This document shows, piece after piece, positions 12,470-20,645 of a DNA stretch of 32,552 nucleotides. A program made the position numbers and the translations under genes. This stretch comes from an uncultured Sphingomonadaceae bacterium (GTDB lineage: Bacteria; Pseudomonadota; Alphaproteobacteria; Sphingomonadales; Sphingomonadaceae): NCBI GenBank assembly GCA_902806235.1, contig CADCVW010000007.1:1-32552 (forward strand), written 5' to 3'. The notes under the pieces were generated by a model, which worked only from the letters and a program-made list of their open reading frames with translations, was not told the origin of the DNA and ran no database searches. Each line of letters opens with the position of its first letter. The stretch's first letter is position 1.

Positions 12470-13009
12470 TCAGGCGTGCCTGATTTCTCCCGGCGCCAAC
12501 CCGTCGAGCGCCCAGTCGCCGATGCTCCAGCGCACCAGCCGCAGCGTCGGGTGGCCGATCGCGGCCGTCATCCGGCGCACCTGTCGGTTCCTGCCCTCGC
12601 GGATCGTCAGCTCCAGCCAGCAATCGGGCACCGTCTTGCGGAAGCGCACCGGCGGGACGCGGGGCCAGAGGGCCGGCGCGGCGACCCGCTCGACGGCGGC
12701 CGGGCGGGTCGGGCCGTCCTTCAGGCGGACGCCGCGCCGCAGCGAGGTTAAGCCGGCGTCGGCCACCTCGCCCTCCACCTGCACGAGGTAGGTCTTCGGC
12801 AGCTTGAAGCGGGGATCGGCGATCCGCGCTTGGAGCGCGCCGTCGTCCGTCAGCAGCAGCAGCCCCTCACTGTCGAGGTCGAGCCGCCCCGCCGGATAGA
12901 CGCCGGGCACGTCGACGAAGGCCGACAGCGTCGGCCGGGCGCCGCCCGCACCGCCGTCGGTGAACTGGCACAGCACGCCGTAGGGCTTGTTGAACAGGAT
13001 CAGCGTCAT
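12470..13009 (-). CDS. rluE: 23S rRNA pseudouridine synthase RluE
   Basis: This 179-residue enzyme isomerises a uridine in 23S rRNA (U2457 in E. coli for RluE). Seen: [16 protein letters not shown] at the N-terminus with no S4 domain, as expected for RluE; the catalytic motif [17 protein letters not shown] with Asp44 as nucleophile; and the C-terminal [11 protein letters not shown] block followed by GHPTLRLVR. The order and wording closely follow E. coli RluE as I remember it. The ATG at 13009 overlaps the stop of the RNase H-like gene (ATGA), so it is the last gene of a coupled run of three. Confidence 0.85.
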   Translation of the reverse strand: MTLILFNKPYGVLCQFTDGGAGGARPTLSAFVDVPGVYPAGRLDLDSEGLLLLTDDGALQARIADPRFKLPKTYLVQVEGEVADAGLTSLRRGVRLKDGPTRPAAVERVAAPALWPRVPPVRFRKTVPDCWLELTIREGRNRQVRRMTAAIGHPTLRLVRWSIGDWALDGLAPGEIRHA

Positions 13010-13374
13010 CGCGGATGCCGCTTGTTGAGCGCGATGCCGGCGAGGTTCTGCGAGCGCTTGACGCGGCGCACGCGGGGCGGGCGCGCCGGGTCGGTGCCTG
13101 CGCGGAAACGCTCGAGGTGCGGTCGAGCGCCGGCGTCGCACCGCATCGCGCCGCTAGCCTTGGCGACCACGTCCGCCGCGTCGCCCAGCAGAACGAAATC
13201 CGGGACGCCGAGCGACCGGGCGATAGACAGCGCGTAAATTAGCGCCAGCCATTCGGCGTCGGCGCTGGTGCCGCGGCCCAAGTCCGGCAGGATCGTCGTC
13301 CGCCCGGCGGCGACGACCGCGACCTCCATGGTGCCCGGATTAGGGCGGCAGCCCCCGTCGAAGAAGACCTTCAC
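13006..13374 (-). CDS. Small RNase H-fold protein
   Basis: This 122-residue protein matches the RNase HI pattern: [11 protein letters not shown] with Asp6, [10 protein letters not shown] with Glu41, and LLGDAADVV with Asp65. These correspond to the metal-binding Asp10, Glu48 and Asp70 of E. coli RNase HI. The fourth acidic residue (Asp134) appears replaced by Asn in [10 protein letters not shown] near the C-terminus. It is shorter than RnhA (155 residues) and lacks the basic handle. The GTG at 13374 is preferred because it overlaps the upstream stop in a GTGA; a GTG at 13386 adds four residues. The genes around it are an FAD oxidoreductase and RluE. It may cut RNA-DNA hybrids or serve another nucleic-acid role. 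Confidence 0.75.
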   Translation of the reverse strand: MKVFFDGGCRPNPGTMEVAVVAAGRTTILPDLGRGTSADAEWLALIYALSIARSLGVPDFVLLGDAADVVAKASGAMRCDAGARPHLERFRAGTDPARPPRVRRVKRSQNLAGIALNKRHPR

Positions 13375-14990
13375 CCGCGGGCGCACAGGCTCAGCGCCAC
13401 GGCTTCGGCGACCTTGATCCCGTCCACCGCGGCGGAAAGGATGCCGCCGGCGTAGCCCGCGCCCTCGCCGGCGGGGAACAGGCCGGCGGTGTTGAGGCTC
13501 TGGTAATCTGCGCCCCGAGTGAAGCGGACGGGCGACGAGGTGCGCGTCTCCACGCCGGTCATGACCACGTCCGGGTGGTCGTAGCCCGCGATCTGCCGGC
13601 CGAACGCCGGCAGCGCTTCACGCATAGCGGTGACCGCGAAGTAGGGGAGACATTCGGCCAAGTCGGTCGGCCGCACGCCCGGTCGGTAGGAGGGGACGAC
13701 GGAACCGAGCGACGTGGACGGCCGGCCCGCCAGGAAGTCGCCGAGCCGCTGCGCCGGGGCGTGATAGTTCGAGCCGCCCGCGACGAACGCCTTCGCCTCC
13801 CAATAGCGCTGCAGCGAAAGGCCCGCGAGCGGATCGCCGGGGTAGTCGCGCGCGGGGTCGATCGCGACGACGAGGCCGGAGTTCGCGTTGCGCTCGTTGC
13901 GCGAATATTGGCTCATCCCATTGGTCGCGACCCGGCCCTCTTCCGACGTCGCCGCGACCACCGTGCCGCCGGGGCACATGCAGAAGCTGTAAACGGTGCG
14001 GCCGTTCGCGCAGTGGTGCGACAGGTGATATTCGGCCGCGCCCAGGACCGGATGGCCGGCGTTGGCGCCGAAGCGCGCCCGATCAATCCAGGACTGCGGA
14101 TGCTCGATGCGCACGCCGAGCGAGAAGGGCTTTGCCTCCACGTGCACCCCCGCCGCGTGGAGCATCCCGAACGTATCGCGGGCGCTGTGGCCGATCGCCA
14201 GCACGACGCGGTCCACTTCCAGATAGTCGCCCGTGTGCAGATGGAGCCCGCGGATGCGGCGCACGCCGTCGGCGTCCGGCTCGAGGTGGACGCCGTCGAC
14301 GCGCTGCCCGAACCGGTATTCGCCGCCGAGCGCCTCAATGGAGGCGCGCATGCTTTCCACCATGGTCACCAGGCGGAAGGTGCCGATATGCGGGTGCGCT
14401 TCCGTCAGGATCTCCGGCGGCGCCCCCGCCTTCACGAACTCGGTCAGCACCTTGCGGTCGAGGTGGCGGGGATCCTTGATGCGGCTGTAGAGCTTGCCGT
14501 CGGAGAAGGTGCCCGCGCCCCCTTCGCCGAACTGGACGTTGGACTCGGGGTCGAGGACGCTCCTCCGCCACAGGCCCCAAGTGTCCTTGGTCCGCTCGCG
14601 CACCACCTTGCCGCGGTCGAGGATGATCGGGCGATAGCCCATCTGGGCGAGGATCAGCCCGGCGAACAGCCCGCAGGGACCCGCGCCGACCACCACCGGG
14701 CGGGGCGCCCCCGCCGGCGCCCTCGCGACATGGCGGTAGCCGGTGTCGGGCGTGCGCTGGACGTTGCGGTCCTTGGCGTGGCGGGCGAGCACCGCCGCCT
14801 CGTTCCGGAGCGCCACGTCCACCGTGTAGACCAGCCGGATGTCGGCCTTGTCGCGCGCGTCGTGGCCGCGGCGCACGACATGGTGCCGCACCAAGTCGCG
14901 CGGCGTGATGCGCAGCCGCGCGCGGATGGCGGCCGGCAGCGACTCGTCGGCGTGGTGGAGCGGCAGCAGGAGGTTGGTCAGGCGCAGCAT
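13371..14990 (-). CDS. FAD-dependent oxidoreductase (COG2509 type)
   Basis: This 539-residue flavoprotein belongs to a widely conserved, poorly characterised group. Seen: an N-terminal domain of about 95 residues with no cofactor motif, then the dinucleotide-binding VVVGAGPCGLFAG (100-112), the block NVQFGEGGAGTFSDGKL, CMCPGGTVVAATSEEG, and a C-terminal GLFPAGEGAGYAGGI FAD-closing motif. The reaction is not established for the group as far as I know. The ATG at 14990 fits the family start MLRLTNLLLP; the open frame upstream to 15185 is not family-like. It is the first gene of a run coupled by 4-bp overlaps to the RNase H-like gene and rluE, and it is divergent from the alcohol dehydrogenase across a 187-bp gap. 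Confidence 0.85.
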   Translation of the reverse strand: MLRLTNLLLPLHHADESLPAAIRARLRITPRDLVRHHVVRRGHDARDKADIRLVYTVDVALRNEAAVLARHAKDRNVQRTPDTGYRHVARAPAGAPRPVVVGAGPCGLFAGLILAQMGYRPIILDRGKVVRERTKDTWGLWRRSVLDPESNVQFGEGGAGTFSDGKLYSRIKDPRHLDRKVLTEFVKAGAPPEILTEAHPHIGTFRLVTMVESMRASIEALGGEYRFGQRVDGVHLEPDADGVRRIRGLHLHTGDYLEVDRVVLAIGHSARDTFGMLHAAGVHVEAKPFSLGVRIEHPQSWIDRARFGANAGHPVLGAAEYHLSHHCANGRTVYSFCMCPGGTVVAATSEEGRVATNGMSQYSRNERNANSGLVVAIDPARDYPGDPLAGLSLQRYWEAKAFVAGGSNYHAPAQRLGDFLAGRPSTSLGSVVPSYRPGVRPTDLAECLPYFAVTAMREALPAFGRQIAGYDHPDVVMTGVETRTSSPVRFTRGADYQSLNTAGLFPAGEGAGYAGGILSAAVDGIKVAEAVALSLCARG

Positions 14991-15177
14991 GGCGGCGGAT
15001 GTAGCGACGGGCCGCGCGCGGCGCCAACCGCGTCCAGCGAGGCCCGACAGCGCGAGCAGGCCATCCGGGATGCCCGCTTCGTCGTCGGCCCGTCGCCGCC
15101 GGCATTCGTGATCGCGGTGATGGGAGCTTAGCGCCCGCCCCGACGTTCCCGCCCGGTCCCCAGCATCGGAAATCGTC

Positions 15178-16260
15178 ATGCCCACTCCCGCCAGCGGCTA
15201 CGCCGCCCCGTCCGCCGACGCGCCGCTCGAGCCCTTCTCCTTTTCCCGCCGCGACCCCGGGCCGCGCGACGTGGCGATCGACATCCTGTTCTGCGGCGTG
15301 TGCCATTCGGACGTGCACACCGCGCGGAGCGAATGGAGCGGCACGCTCTACCCCTGCGTCCCCGGCCACGAGATCGTCGGCCGCGTGCGCGCGGTCGGCG
15401 GGGAGGTGACGCGCTTCGCGCCCGGCGACGCCGTGGGCGTCGGCTGCATGGTCGACAGCTGCCGCGAGTGCGCGTCGTGCCGGGACGGCGAGGAGCAGTA
15501 CTGCACCGGCTCCGGCTTCGTCGGCACCTACAACGGGCCTGACCCGGCGATGGGCGGCCACACCTTCGGCGGCTATGCGGACCACGTCGTCGTCGACCAG
15601 GACTTCGTGTTGCGCGTCGGCCACGACGAGGCGGAGCTGGCGGCGGTCGCGCCCCTGCTGTGCGCGGGGATTACCACCTACTCGCCGCTGCGCCATTGGA
15701 AAGTCGGGCCGGGGCAGCGCGTCGGCGTCGTCGGGCTGGGCGGGCTCGGCCACATGGGCGTCAAGATCGCCGCGGCGATGGGGGCAGAGGTGGTGGTGTT
15801 CACCACCTCGCCGGGCAAGAAGCAGGACGCGCTGCGGCTGGGCGCCGCGGACGCGGTGGTGTCCAAGGACGCCGATGCCATGGCCGCGCAGGAGGGGAGC
15901 TTCGACTTCGTCCTGAACACGGTTGCGGCGCCGCTCGACCTCGACCTCTACCTGCGGCTCTTGAAACGCGACGGGACCATGGTGCTGGTCGGCGTGCCCG
16001 CCGAGCCGCACCAGTCCCCCGACGTCGGCAACCTCGTGTTCCGCCGCCGCGCGCTCGCCGGGTCCCTGATCGGCGGCGTCCGTGAAACGCAAGAGATGCT
16101 CGACTTCTGCCGGGAGCGCGGGATCACCAGCGACATCGAACTGATCCCGATGGACGGCATCAACGAAGCCTACGACCGCATGGTCCGTTCGGACGTGAAG
16201 TACCGCTTCGTGATCGACATGGGCACGCTGCCCGGCGCCGACGGGGCGACGGTCCGCTGA
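15178..16260 (+). CDS. Zinc-dependent NAD(P) alcohol dehydrogenase
   Basis: This 360-residue medium-chain dehydrogenase oxidises an alcohol or reduces an aldehyde. Seen: catalytic zinc ligands Cys42 (CGVCHSD), His64 (PGHE) and Cys162 (APLLCAG); structural zinc cysteines 95, 98, 101 and 109; and the nucleotide-binding VGLGGLGHMG. The sequence style fits the YahK/cinnamyl-alcohol dehydrogenase group, which is typically NADPH-linked and broad in aldehyde range. The ATG at 15178 has GGAAA about 6 nt upstream. It is transcribed alone, divergent from the FAD oxidoreductase gene. The C-terminus (GTLPGADGATVR) is slightly extended. The natural substrate is unknown. Confidence 0.9.
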   Translation: MPTPASGYAAPSADAPLEPFSFSRRDPGPRDVAIDILFCGVCHSDVHTARSEWSGTLYPCVPGHEIVGRVRAVGGEVTRFAPGDAVGVGCMVDSCRECASCRDGEEQYCTGSGFVGTYNGPDPAMGGHTFGGYADHVVVDQDFVLRVGHDEAELAAVAPLLCAGITTYSPLRHWKVGPGQRVGVVGLGGLGHMGVKIAAAMGAEVVVFTTSPGKKQDALRLGAADAVVSKDADAMAAQEGSFDFVLNTVAAPLDLDLYLRLLKRDGTMVLVGVPAEPHQSPDVGNLVFRRRALAGSLIGGVRETQEMLDFCRERGITSDIELIPMDGINEAYDRMVRSDVKYRFVIDMGTLPGADGATVR

Positions 16261-16742
16261 TCGAACGCGGGCGGCCGCGGCTCCGCTCTCCTCCAGCCCG
16301 GCCGTCCTTCACGTGGGCGGCGACGAGATGGCGCGCGCGCAGCTCGGGGCGCTGCGCGGCGAGGCCGCCGGCCGGGTCGCGCCCGAACGCTGCGCCAGCC
16401 GGTGGCTGCGACCGGCGGGCTAGGCTCCGCCCGACCCGGCCTTTGTTTCCCCGAACGCCGCCCATCATCACCGATGCGACCCGCGGTACGCATCGCGCCG
16501 CGCTTCTCACCCCGAAACGACGCGCCTAGGGTCAGAGAAGATCTTGATTACTAACAAATATATGCGAATTTGCAGATCTGTTGTAGAGCAGCGTTCATTA
16601 TACTTCGTCCGTAGCCAAGTCATGACAGTTCTTCTTCTTTCCGATCGCTTGATCCTCTTTCGCGCAACTGTGACCGAGGCGGCGGGTAAGTTCACCGCCG
16701 CCCGGAACAGGGCCGGGCCGGCGGCGCGAAAGGGTAAACACA
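16261..16742. promoter_or_regulatory. Long leader ahead of the second PEP-CTERM gene
   Basis: This 482-bp region has a GC-rich first half and an AT-rich second half (about 16540-16640) that stands out against its surroundings and probably holds the promoter. It contains an imperfectly placed inverted repeat (CGATGCG 16472-16478 with CGCATCG 16489-16495), the 11-mer CTAACAAATAT (16551-16561) shared with the leader of the first PEP-CTERM gene, and a GC hairpin at 16678-16702. I see no gene in it; open frames crossing it lack start signals and domains. Confidence 0.45.
16678..16702 (+). repeat. GC hairpin in the 5' leader
   Basis: GGCGGCGG (16678-16685) pairs perfectly with CCGCCGCC (16695-16702) across a 9-nt loop, about 40 nt before the start codon at 16743. 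It would form in the mRNA leader of the PEP-CTERM gene. Whether it attenuates, stabilises or does nothing is unknown. Confidence 0.4.
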
Positions 16743-17292
16743 ATGCGCACACTCCGCCTGCTCGCCGCGACCGCGGCGCTCGCTGCCGCGACGCCGGCTG
16801 CCGCCGCGACCACCGTCTGCTCGACGAGCGATATCACGCCCGACGCGACGGCGTGCGCCGGCTTCTTCGACGGCTACGCGGTGTCGGGCAACGCCGCCGC
16901 GCGCGCCGTCCAGAGTGCCGCGCTCGCGCAGCTCGACGTCAATGCCAGCGGCGGCGTGACCTCCCTGGAGCGGCTGGAGTCGTTCGGGGACGACGGCACA
17001 CCAGCGTGAACTTCGCCACGCCGCTCACCGGCCTGACGGTGAGCGGGCTGAAGTACGGCAACGGCCAGGGCGGCTTGGGCGCCGACACCGCTTTCTACAG
17101 CTTCGACGCGGGGACCGTCGGGCTCGACAGCTTCGCGCTGCGCTACCAAACGATCTCCACCGCCGTGCTGTACAGCGCGGGCGGCGGGGCCGTGCCCGAG
17201 CCCGCGACCTGGGCGATGATGCTGGCTTCGGCGCGGTGGGCGCAGCCATGCGCCGCCGCCCCCGCCCGCAGGGCGCGCTCGCCGCGGCCTGA
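16743..17292 (+). pseudogene. PEPxxWA-CTERM protein gene with two frameshifts
   Basis: The first frame gives a signal peptide (MRTLRLLAATAALAAATPAAAA) and about 88 residues, then stops at 17007-17009. In the frame shifted by a one-base loss near 16998-17003, the protein resumes with TSVNFATPLTGLTVSG and runs to VPEPATWAMML. The hydrophobic helix and basic tail of the sorting signal then appear only after a second shift at about 17222-17227 (FGAVGAAMRRRPRP, ending at the TGA at 17290-17292). The second break looks like a 4-base loss from an expected LAGFG. Repaired, the product would be about 183 residues. All three segments keep sensible coding text, so decay is recent or the shifts are assembly or sequencing errors in GC-rich DNA. 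It shares its sorting signal with the gene at 191. Confidence 0.8.
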
Positions 17293-17326
17293 GCGGGGGG
17301 CGGTTCGCCGTCTCGGCGCTCTCCTT

Positions 17327-19396
17327 TCAGCCGCCGAAGCTCAGCCCCAGCCAAAGGGTACGTGGCTGCGCGCGCTCCGCCACCCCGTCGCCCGCGATCC
17401 CCGACAACACCCGCGCACCCGCCAAATTCTCCCCCCGCGCGACGAGGCGCGCGCCGCCGCCCAGCCCGAGCGCGGCGAAGGCGTCGAGCGTCGTCGCGGC
17501 GGGCAGGCGGCGGCTGTTGGCGTCGTCCTCCCATTGGCCGCCGAGGTGACGCAGCGTCGTCGACGCTTCCGCCCGGCCGCGCGCGGGCAGCCAAGACAGC
17601 GTCGCGCTCGCCGCGTGGCGCGGGCTCTGCGCGGGGCGCAGGCCGTCGAGCGCGGCGGCCGGGCCGGCCGCGGCGGCGCGGACGCGCGCGTCGCTGAAGG
17701 CGTAGGTCGTGGCCAAGCGGAACGGCCCGGCGGAGGCCTCCGCCGTCGCTTCCGCCCCCCGCGCACGGATCGCGCGTAGGTTGAGCCGCCGCCGGTACGC
17801 CCCGCCCGCGGCGACGAAGCCGACCTGCGGAAAGACGCCTGGCCCCGCGCCGAGCGTGACGTTGCCGATCGCGCCCGCCAATCGATTGTCGAACAAGGTC
17901 AGCCCCAGCCGCGCGCGCCGTCCCGCGCGCACCTCCGCGCCCACTTCCGCGCCGCGCAGCGCCTCGGGCCGCAGCTCGGCGTTAGCGGCGACCGCGTCGA
18001 GGCCAACGCGGAACGGGCGATAGAGCTCGTTGGGGGTGGGCAGGCGGAAGCCGGTGTAGGCGGCGGCGCGCAGGGCGACCGCCGCGCTCGCCCGCGCCAG
18101 CGCGCCCGCCCGGAACGAGGCGCGCGTGCCTACCCGGTCGGGAAAGGCTTGCGCGAGCGTCGCTGCGCCCGTTTCGCGGTCGACCTCCAGCAAGGAGCCG
18201 TCGCGGATGCGCCAGCGATCGAGCCGCGCGCCGCCGGTCAGCGTCAGCGCGCGCGTCGTGTCCCAGTCGTCCTCGACGAACAGCCCGGCGACCTCCGTGC
18301 GCCCGCCCGCACGGCGGTAGCGGGTGGGGCGTCCGGCCTGGTAGCGGAACAGCTCGTTCGTCCGCCCGCCGGCGCGCCGCGCGTCCACGCCGATCCGCAG
18401 CAGATGGCGACCGCTGACGGGCGGGCGGACTTCCAGCTTGCCCCCGAGCCCGAGCGCGGGGGTGGCAAACTGGTCGGCCGTGGTCGCCGCCCCTGTGCGC
18501 CCGGCGGTCGCCGAGACGAAGCGCGTGGAGAAGCCGCGCTCCTGGACGTAGAGCAGGGCGTCCGCGCCCCAGCGCCCGCGCCTCACTGCGCGCAGGCTCG
18601 CGTCCGCCCCGCGGCTGCGCGCGTCGGCGTCCGGCAGACCTCGGCGGCGGCGGTCGTCAAAGAAGAGCAGGTTCGCCTGCACCTCCCACCCGCCGCCGAG
18701 CGGCGCGACCGCGCGGGATCCGAGGCTCCACGACCGGTAGCGCGATGGCGCATCGGCGGGGCCGCGCTGCTCCGCCGGCGGGAGCAGGAAGCCGTCGCCG
18801 CGGTCGAAGCGGCCGTGCGCGGCGACGAAGCCCGCGCCCAGCGGGGTGACGAGCCCGGCCGAGAGCTCCATCGATCCGCGGCTCCCCATGAAGCCGCGCC
18901 CGCTCAGCCCCTGGGCCTCCTCCGGCCCCGCGCTTTCCAGCTCGACCACCCCGGCGAGCGCCCCCGCGCCGAACGGCCCGGAACCGCCCCCGCGCGTCAC
19001 CCGCGCCCGCGCCAGCCGCTCGGGCGCGAGCGCGGCGAAGGGGACGAAGCCGGTGAACGGGTCCGCCTGCGGCACGCCGTCGAGGAGCAGCAAGGCCCGG
19101 CTCGCCGCGTTGCCGCCGAGCGCGCGGAGCGTCAGCCCCTGCGCGGTCGGGTTGGCCGTGCGGCTGTCCGACCGGCGGAAGGTTTGCACGCCCGCCGCGT
19201 CGCGCAGCGCGTCCTCCAGCCGCCCGGACGCGGTGCGGGCGAGCCGGTCGCGCCCGACCTCGACCGAACCATAGGCCGCCGCGCCGGGTGGGGCGCGCAG
19301 CCCCGTCCCCGTAACGACGATGGCTCCGCTGTCCTGCGCGAGGGCCGCGCCGGGCAGAACGAGCAGAGGCAGGAGCAGGGCGGCGCGGCGCATCAC
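17327..19396 (-). CDS. TonB-dependent outer-membrane receptor
   Basis: This 689-residue protein would be a gated beta-barrel that imports a scarce ligand (iron-siderophore, cobalamin or another small molecule) using TonB energy. Seen: a signal peptide (MRRAALLLPLLVLPGAALAQ), a TonB-box-like AIVVTGTG at about 25-32, a plug domain with LRDAAGVQTFRRSDSRTANP, LTLRALGGNAASRALLLLDG and GGGSGPFGAGALAGVVEL, then a long barrel rich in alternating Arg/aromatic strands. It ends in RTLWLGLSFGG with the expected C-terminal aromatic. FRLPTPNELYRPF is the usual late-barrel motif. Ligand specificity cannot be read, and no transporter or siderophore gene adjoins it. It is divergent from the HHE-PRC gene across 130 bp. 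Either of the two initial methionines could be the start. Confidence 0.9.
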   Translation of the reverse strand: MMRRAALLLPLLVLPGAALAQDSGAIVVTGTGLRAPPGAAAYGSVEVGRDRLARTASGRLEDALRDAAGVQTFRRSDSRTANPTAQGLTLRALGGNAASRALLLLDGVPQADPFTGFVPFAALAPERLARARVTRGGGSGPFGAGALAGVVELESAGPEEAQGLSGRGFMGSRGSMELSAGLVTPLGAGFVAAHGRFDRGDGFLLPPAEQRGPADAPSRYRSWSLGSRAVAPLGGGWEVQANLLFFDDRRRRGLPDADARSRGADASLRAVRRGRWGADALLYVQERGFSTRFVSATAGRTGAATTADQFATPALGLGGKLEVRPPVSGRHLLRIGVDARRAGGRTNELFRYQAGRPTRYRRAGGRTEVAGLFVEDDWDTTRALTLTGGARLDRWRIRDGSLLEVDRETGAATLAQAFPDRVGTRASFRAGALARASAAVALRAAAYTGFRLPTPNELYRPFRVGLDAVAANAELRPEALRGAEVGAEVRAGRRARLGLTLFDNRLAGAIGNVTLGAGPGVFPQVGFVAAGGAYRRRLNLRAIRARGAEATAEASAGPFRLATTYAFSDARVRAAAAGPAAALDGLRPAQSPRHAASATLSWLPARGRAEASTTLRHLGGQWEDDANSRRLPAATTLDAFAALGLGGGARLVARGENLAGARVLSGIAGDGVAERAQPRTLWLGLSFGG

Positions 19397-19526
19397 CGCG
19401 GGCCTTAGGCGCGGGCAGACGCATTCGGCAACGGCGCGGCTCGCTCCGCCCCCGCTATGCCCCCTTGCGGGAACAGCCGCGCGCGCGGGGGGTTGGAGCG
19501 CCGACTTTCAGCCACGGAGAAGTTCG

Positions 19527-20606
19527 ATGGACCTCAACACCTACATGCACCACGACCACGAGAACCTGCGCTCGCTGGCCGAGGACATCCTGAAGAGCAC
19601 GGACGACGCGACCGGTGGTCTGCGCGACGACCAGTTTGAGCTCTACGACACCCAGCTCCGCCGCCACCTCGACGTCGTGGAGGAGCTCACGGGCCCGTTG
19701 GGCAGCGGTGACGCCGACCTGTCGGACATGACCGCCGAGCACAAGGCGATCCGCGCCGAACTCAAGACGCTCGATCGCTCGCCGAAGAACACGCGCGAAT
19801 GGTCGGACGACTTCGCCCGGCTGGCGAGCCGCTTCAACAGCTTGGCCGCGCGGCACGAGACCTTCGTTTCCCGCCTGTCGACGCTCGGCACGCCGGAGGA
19901 GCTCGGCCGCCGCTACGAGGAAGCGAAGCTCCGCCGCATGAAGGGCCCGCTGTCCCGCGCCGCGACCCCAACGACGCTCGCCACTGTGGCGGGCGCCGCG
20001 GCCATCGCCGGCGCCGCCTACGCCGCGACGCGCTACTTCCAGGGCCGCCGGCAGGACGGGCCGCAAGGCGAGGCGCCCGCGCGCTCCTTCCTGTCGCGCC
20101 GAAGCGGCAAGAGCGCCGACCGCGACTTTGCGCTCAAGCTCGACACCGACGAGAACCTGCGCCTAATCGCGTCGGACAAGGTCGAAGGAACCAAGGTCGT
20201 CGACCGCGACGGTTCGGCCATCGGCACCATCAAGAACCTGATGATCGACAAGTACACGGGCCGCGTCGCCTACGCCGTGCTCGGCTTCGGCGGGACCTTC
20301 GGCTTCGGCGAGAGCCTGTTCCCGCTCCCCTGGGCGGTGCTGACCTTCGACGAAGGCGCGAACGGCTATCGGCTGAACGTGTCCAAGGAAGAACTGCAGG
20401 ACGCGCCCCGTTTCGAGGCGAACGACGCGCCCGAGTTCTCGCCCGAGTACCGCCGCACCCTGCTGGTCTTCTACCGCAGGAGCGGCGGTAGCTACGACGG
20501 CCGGTCCTCGCCCGACAGCTACAACGCGTCGACGAGCCGCTCGGCGTTCGGTTTCGGCAGCCAGGGCGCGTCCAGCCGCACGACGTCGGACGTCGCGTCG
20601 AGCTGA
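19527..20606 (+). CDS. Hemerythrin-like (HHE) - transmembrane - PRC-barrel protein
   Basis: This 359-residue protein has three parts. Residues 1-140 look like a hemerythrin HHE four-helix bundle with possible metal ligands in MHHDHENL (8-11), RRHLDVVEE (47 onward), EHKAI (71-72) and RHETF (110-111). Residues 150-170 form one hydrophobic alanine-rich helix. Residues about 205-300 are a PRC-barrel-like domain (GTKVVDRDGSAIGTIKNLMI, RVAYAVLGFGGTFGFGE, FPLPWAVL), a fold used in photosynthetic reaction-centre H subunits and RNA-processing factors. The tail is Ser/Tyr-rich. HHE domains bind oxygen, sense redox state or repair Fe-S clusters; PRC barrels bind partners. The ATG at 19527 has GGAGA 6 nt upstream. 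A strong terminator follows. Function is inferred only from domains. Confidence 0.8.
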   Translation: MDLNTYMHHDHENLRSLAEDILKSTDDATGGLRDDQFELYDTQLRRHLDVVEELTGPLGSGDADLSDMTAEHKAIRAELKTLDRSPKNTREWSDDFARLASRFNSLAARHETFVSRLSTLGTPEELGRRYEEAKLRRMKGPLSRAATPTTLATVAGAAAIAGAAYAATRYFQGRRQDGPQGEAPARSFLSRRSGKSADRDFALKLDTDENLRLIASDKVEGTKVVDRDGSAIGTIKNLMIDKYTGRVAYAVLGFGGTFGFGESLFPLPWAVLTFDEGANGYRLNVSKEELQDAPRFEANDAPEFSPEYRRTLLVFYRRSGGSYDGRSSPDSYNASTSRSAFGFGSQGASSRTTSDVASS

Positions 20607-20618
20607 TGTGGTGCTAGG

Positions 20619-20645
20619 CCCCTCCCGCGCGAGCGGGAGGGGTTT
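20619..20645 (+). terminator. Intrinsic terminator after the HHE-PRC gene
   Basis: CCCCTCCCGC (20619-20628) pairs perfectly with GCGGGAGGGG (20633-20642) across a GCGA loop, followed by TTT. It begins 12 bp after the stop of the HHE-PRC gene and ends at the stop of acs, which comes from the other strand. It therefore ends the plus-strand transcript; the hairpin could also help end the acs message, although no T-run exists in that direction. Confidence 0.75.

Noticed and set aside
13575-15131. Plus-strand frame of 518 codons opposite the FAD oxidoreductase
   Set aside because: It is antisense to a gene with clear cofactor motifs; composition is typical of a GC-rich shadow.
16544-16742. Open frame running through the leader into the second PEP-CTERM gene
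   Set aside because: No ribosome binding site or domain, and it only joins the PEP-CTERM text because of the frameshift.
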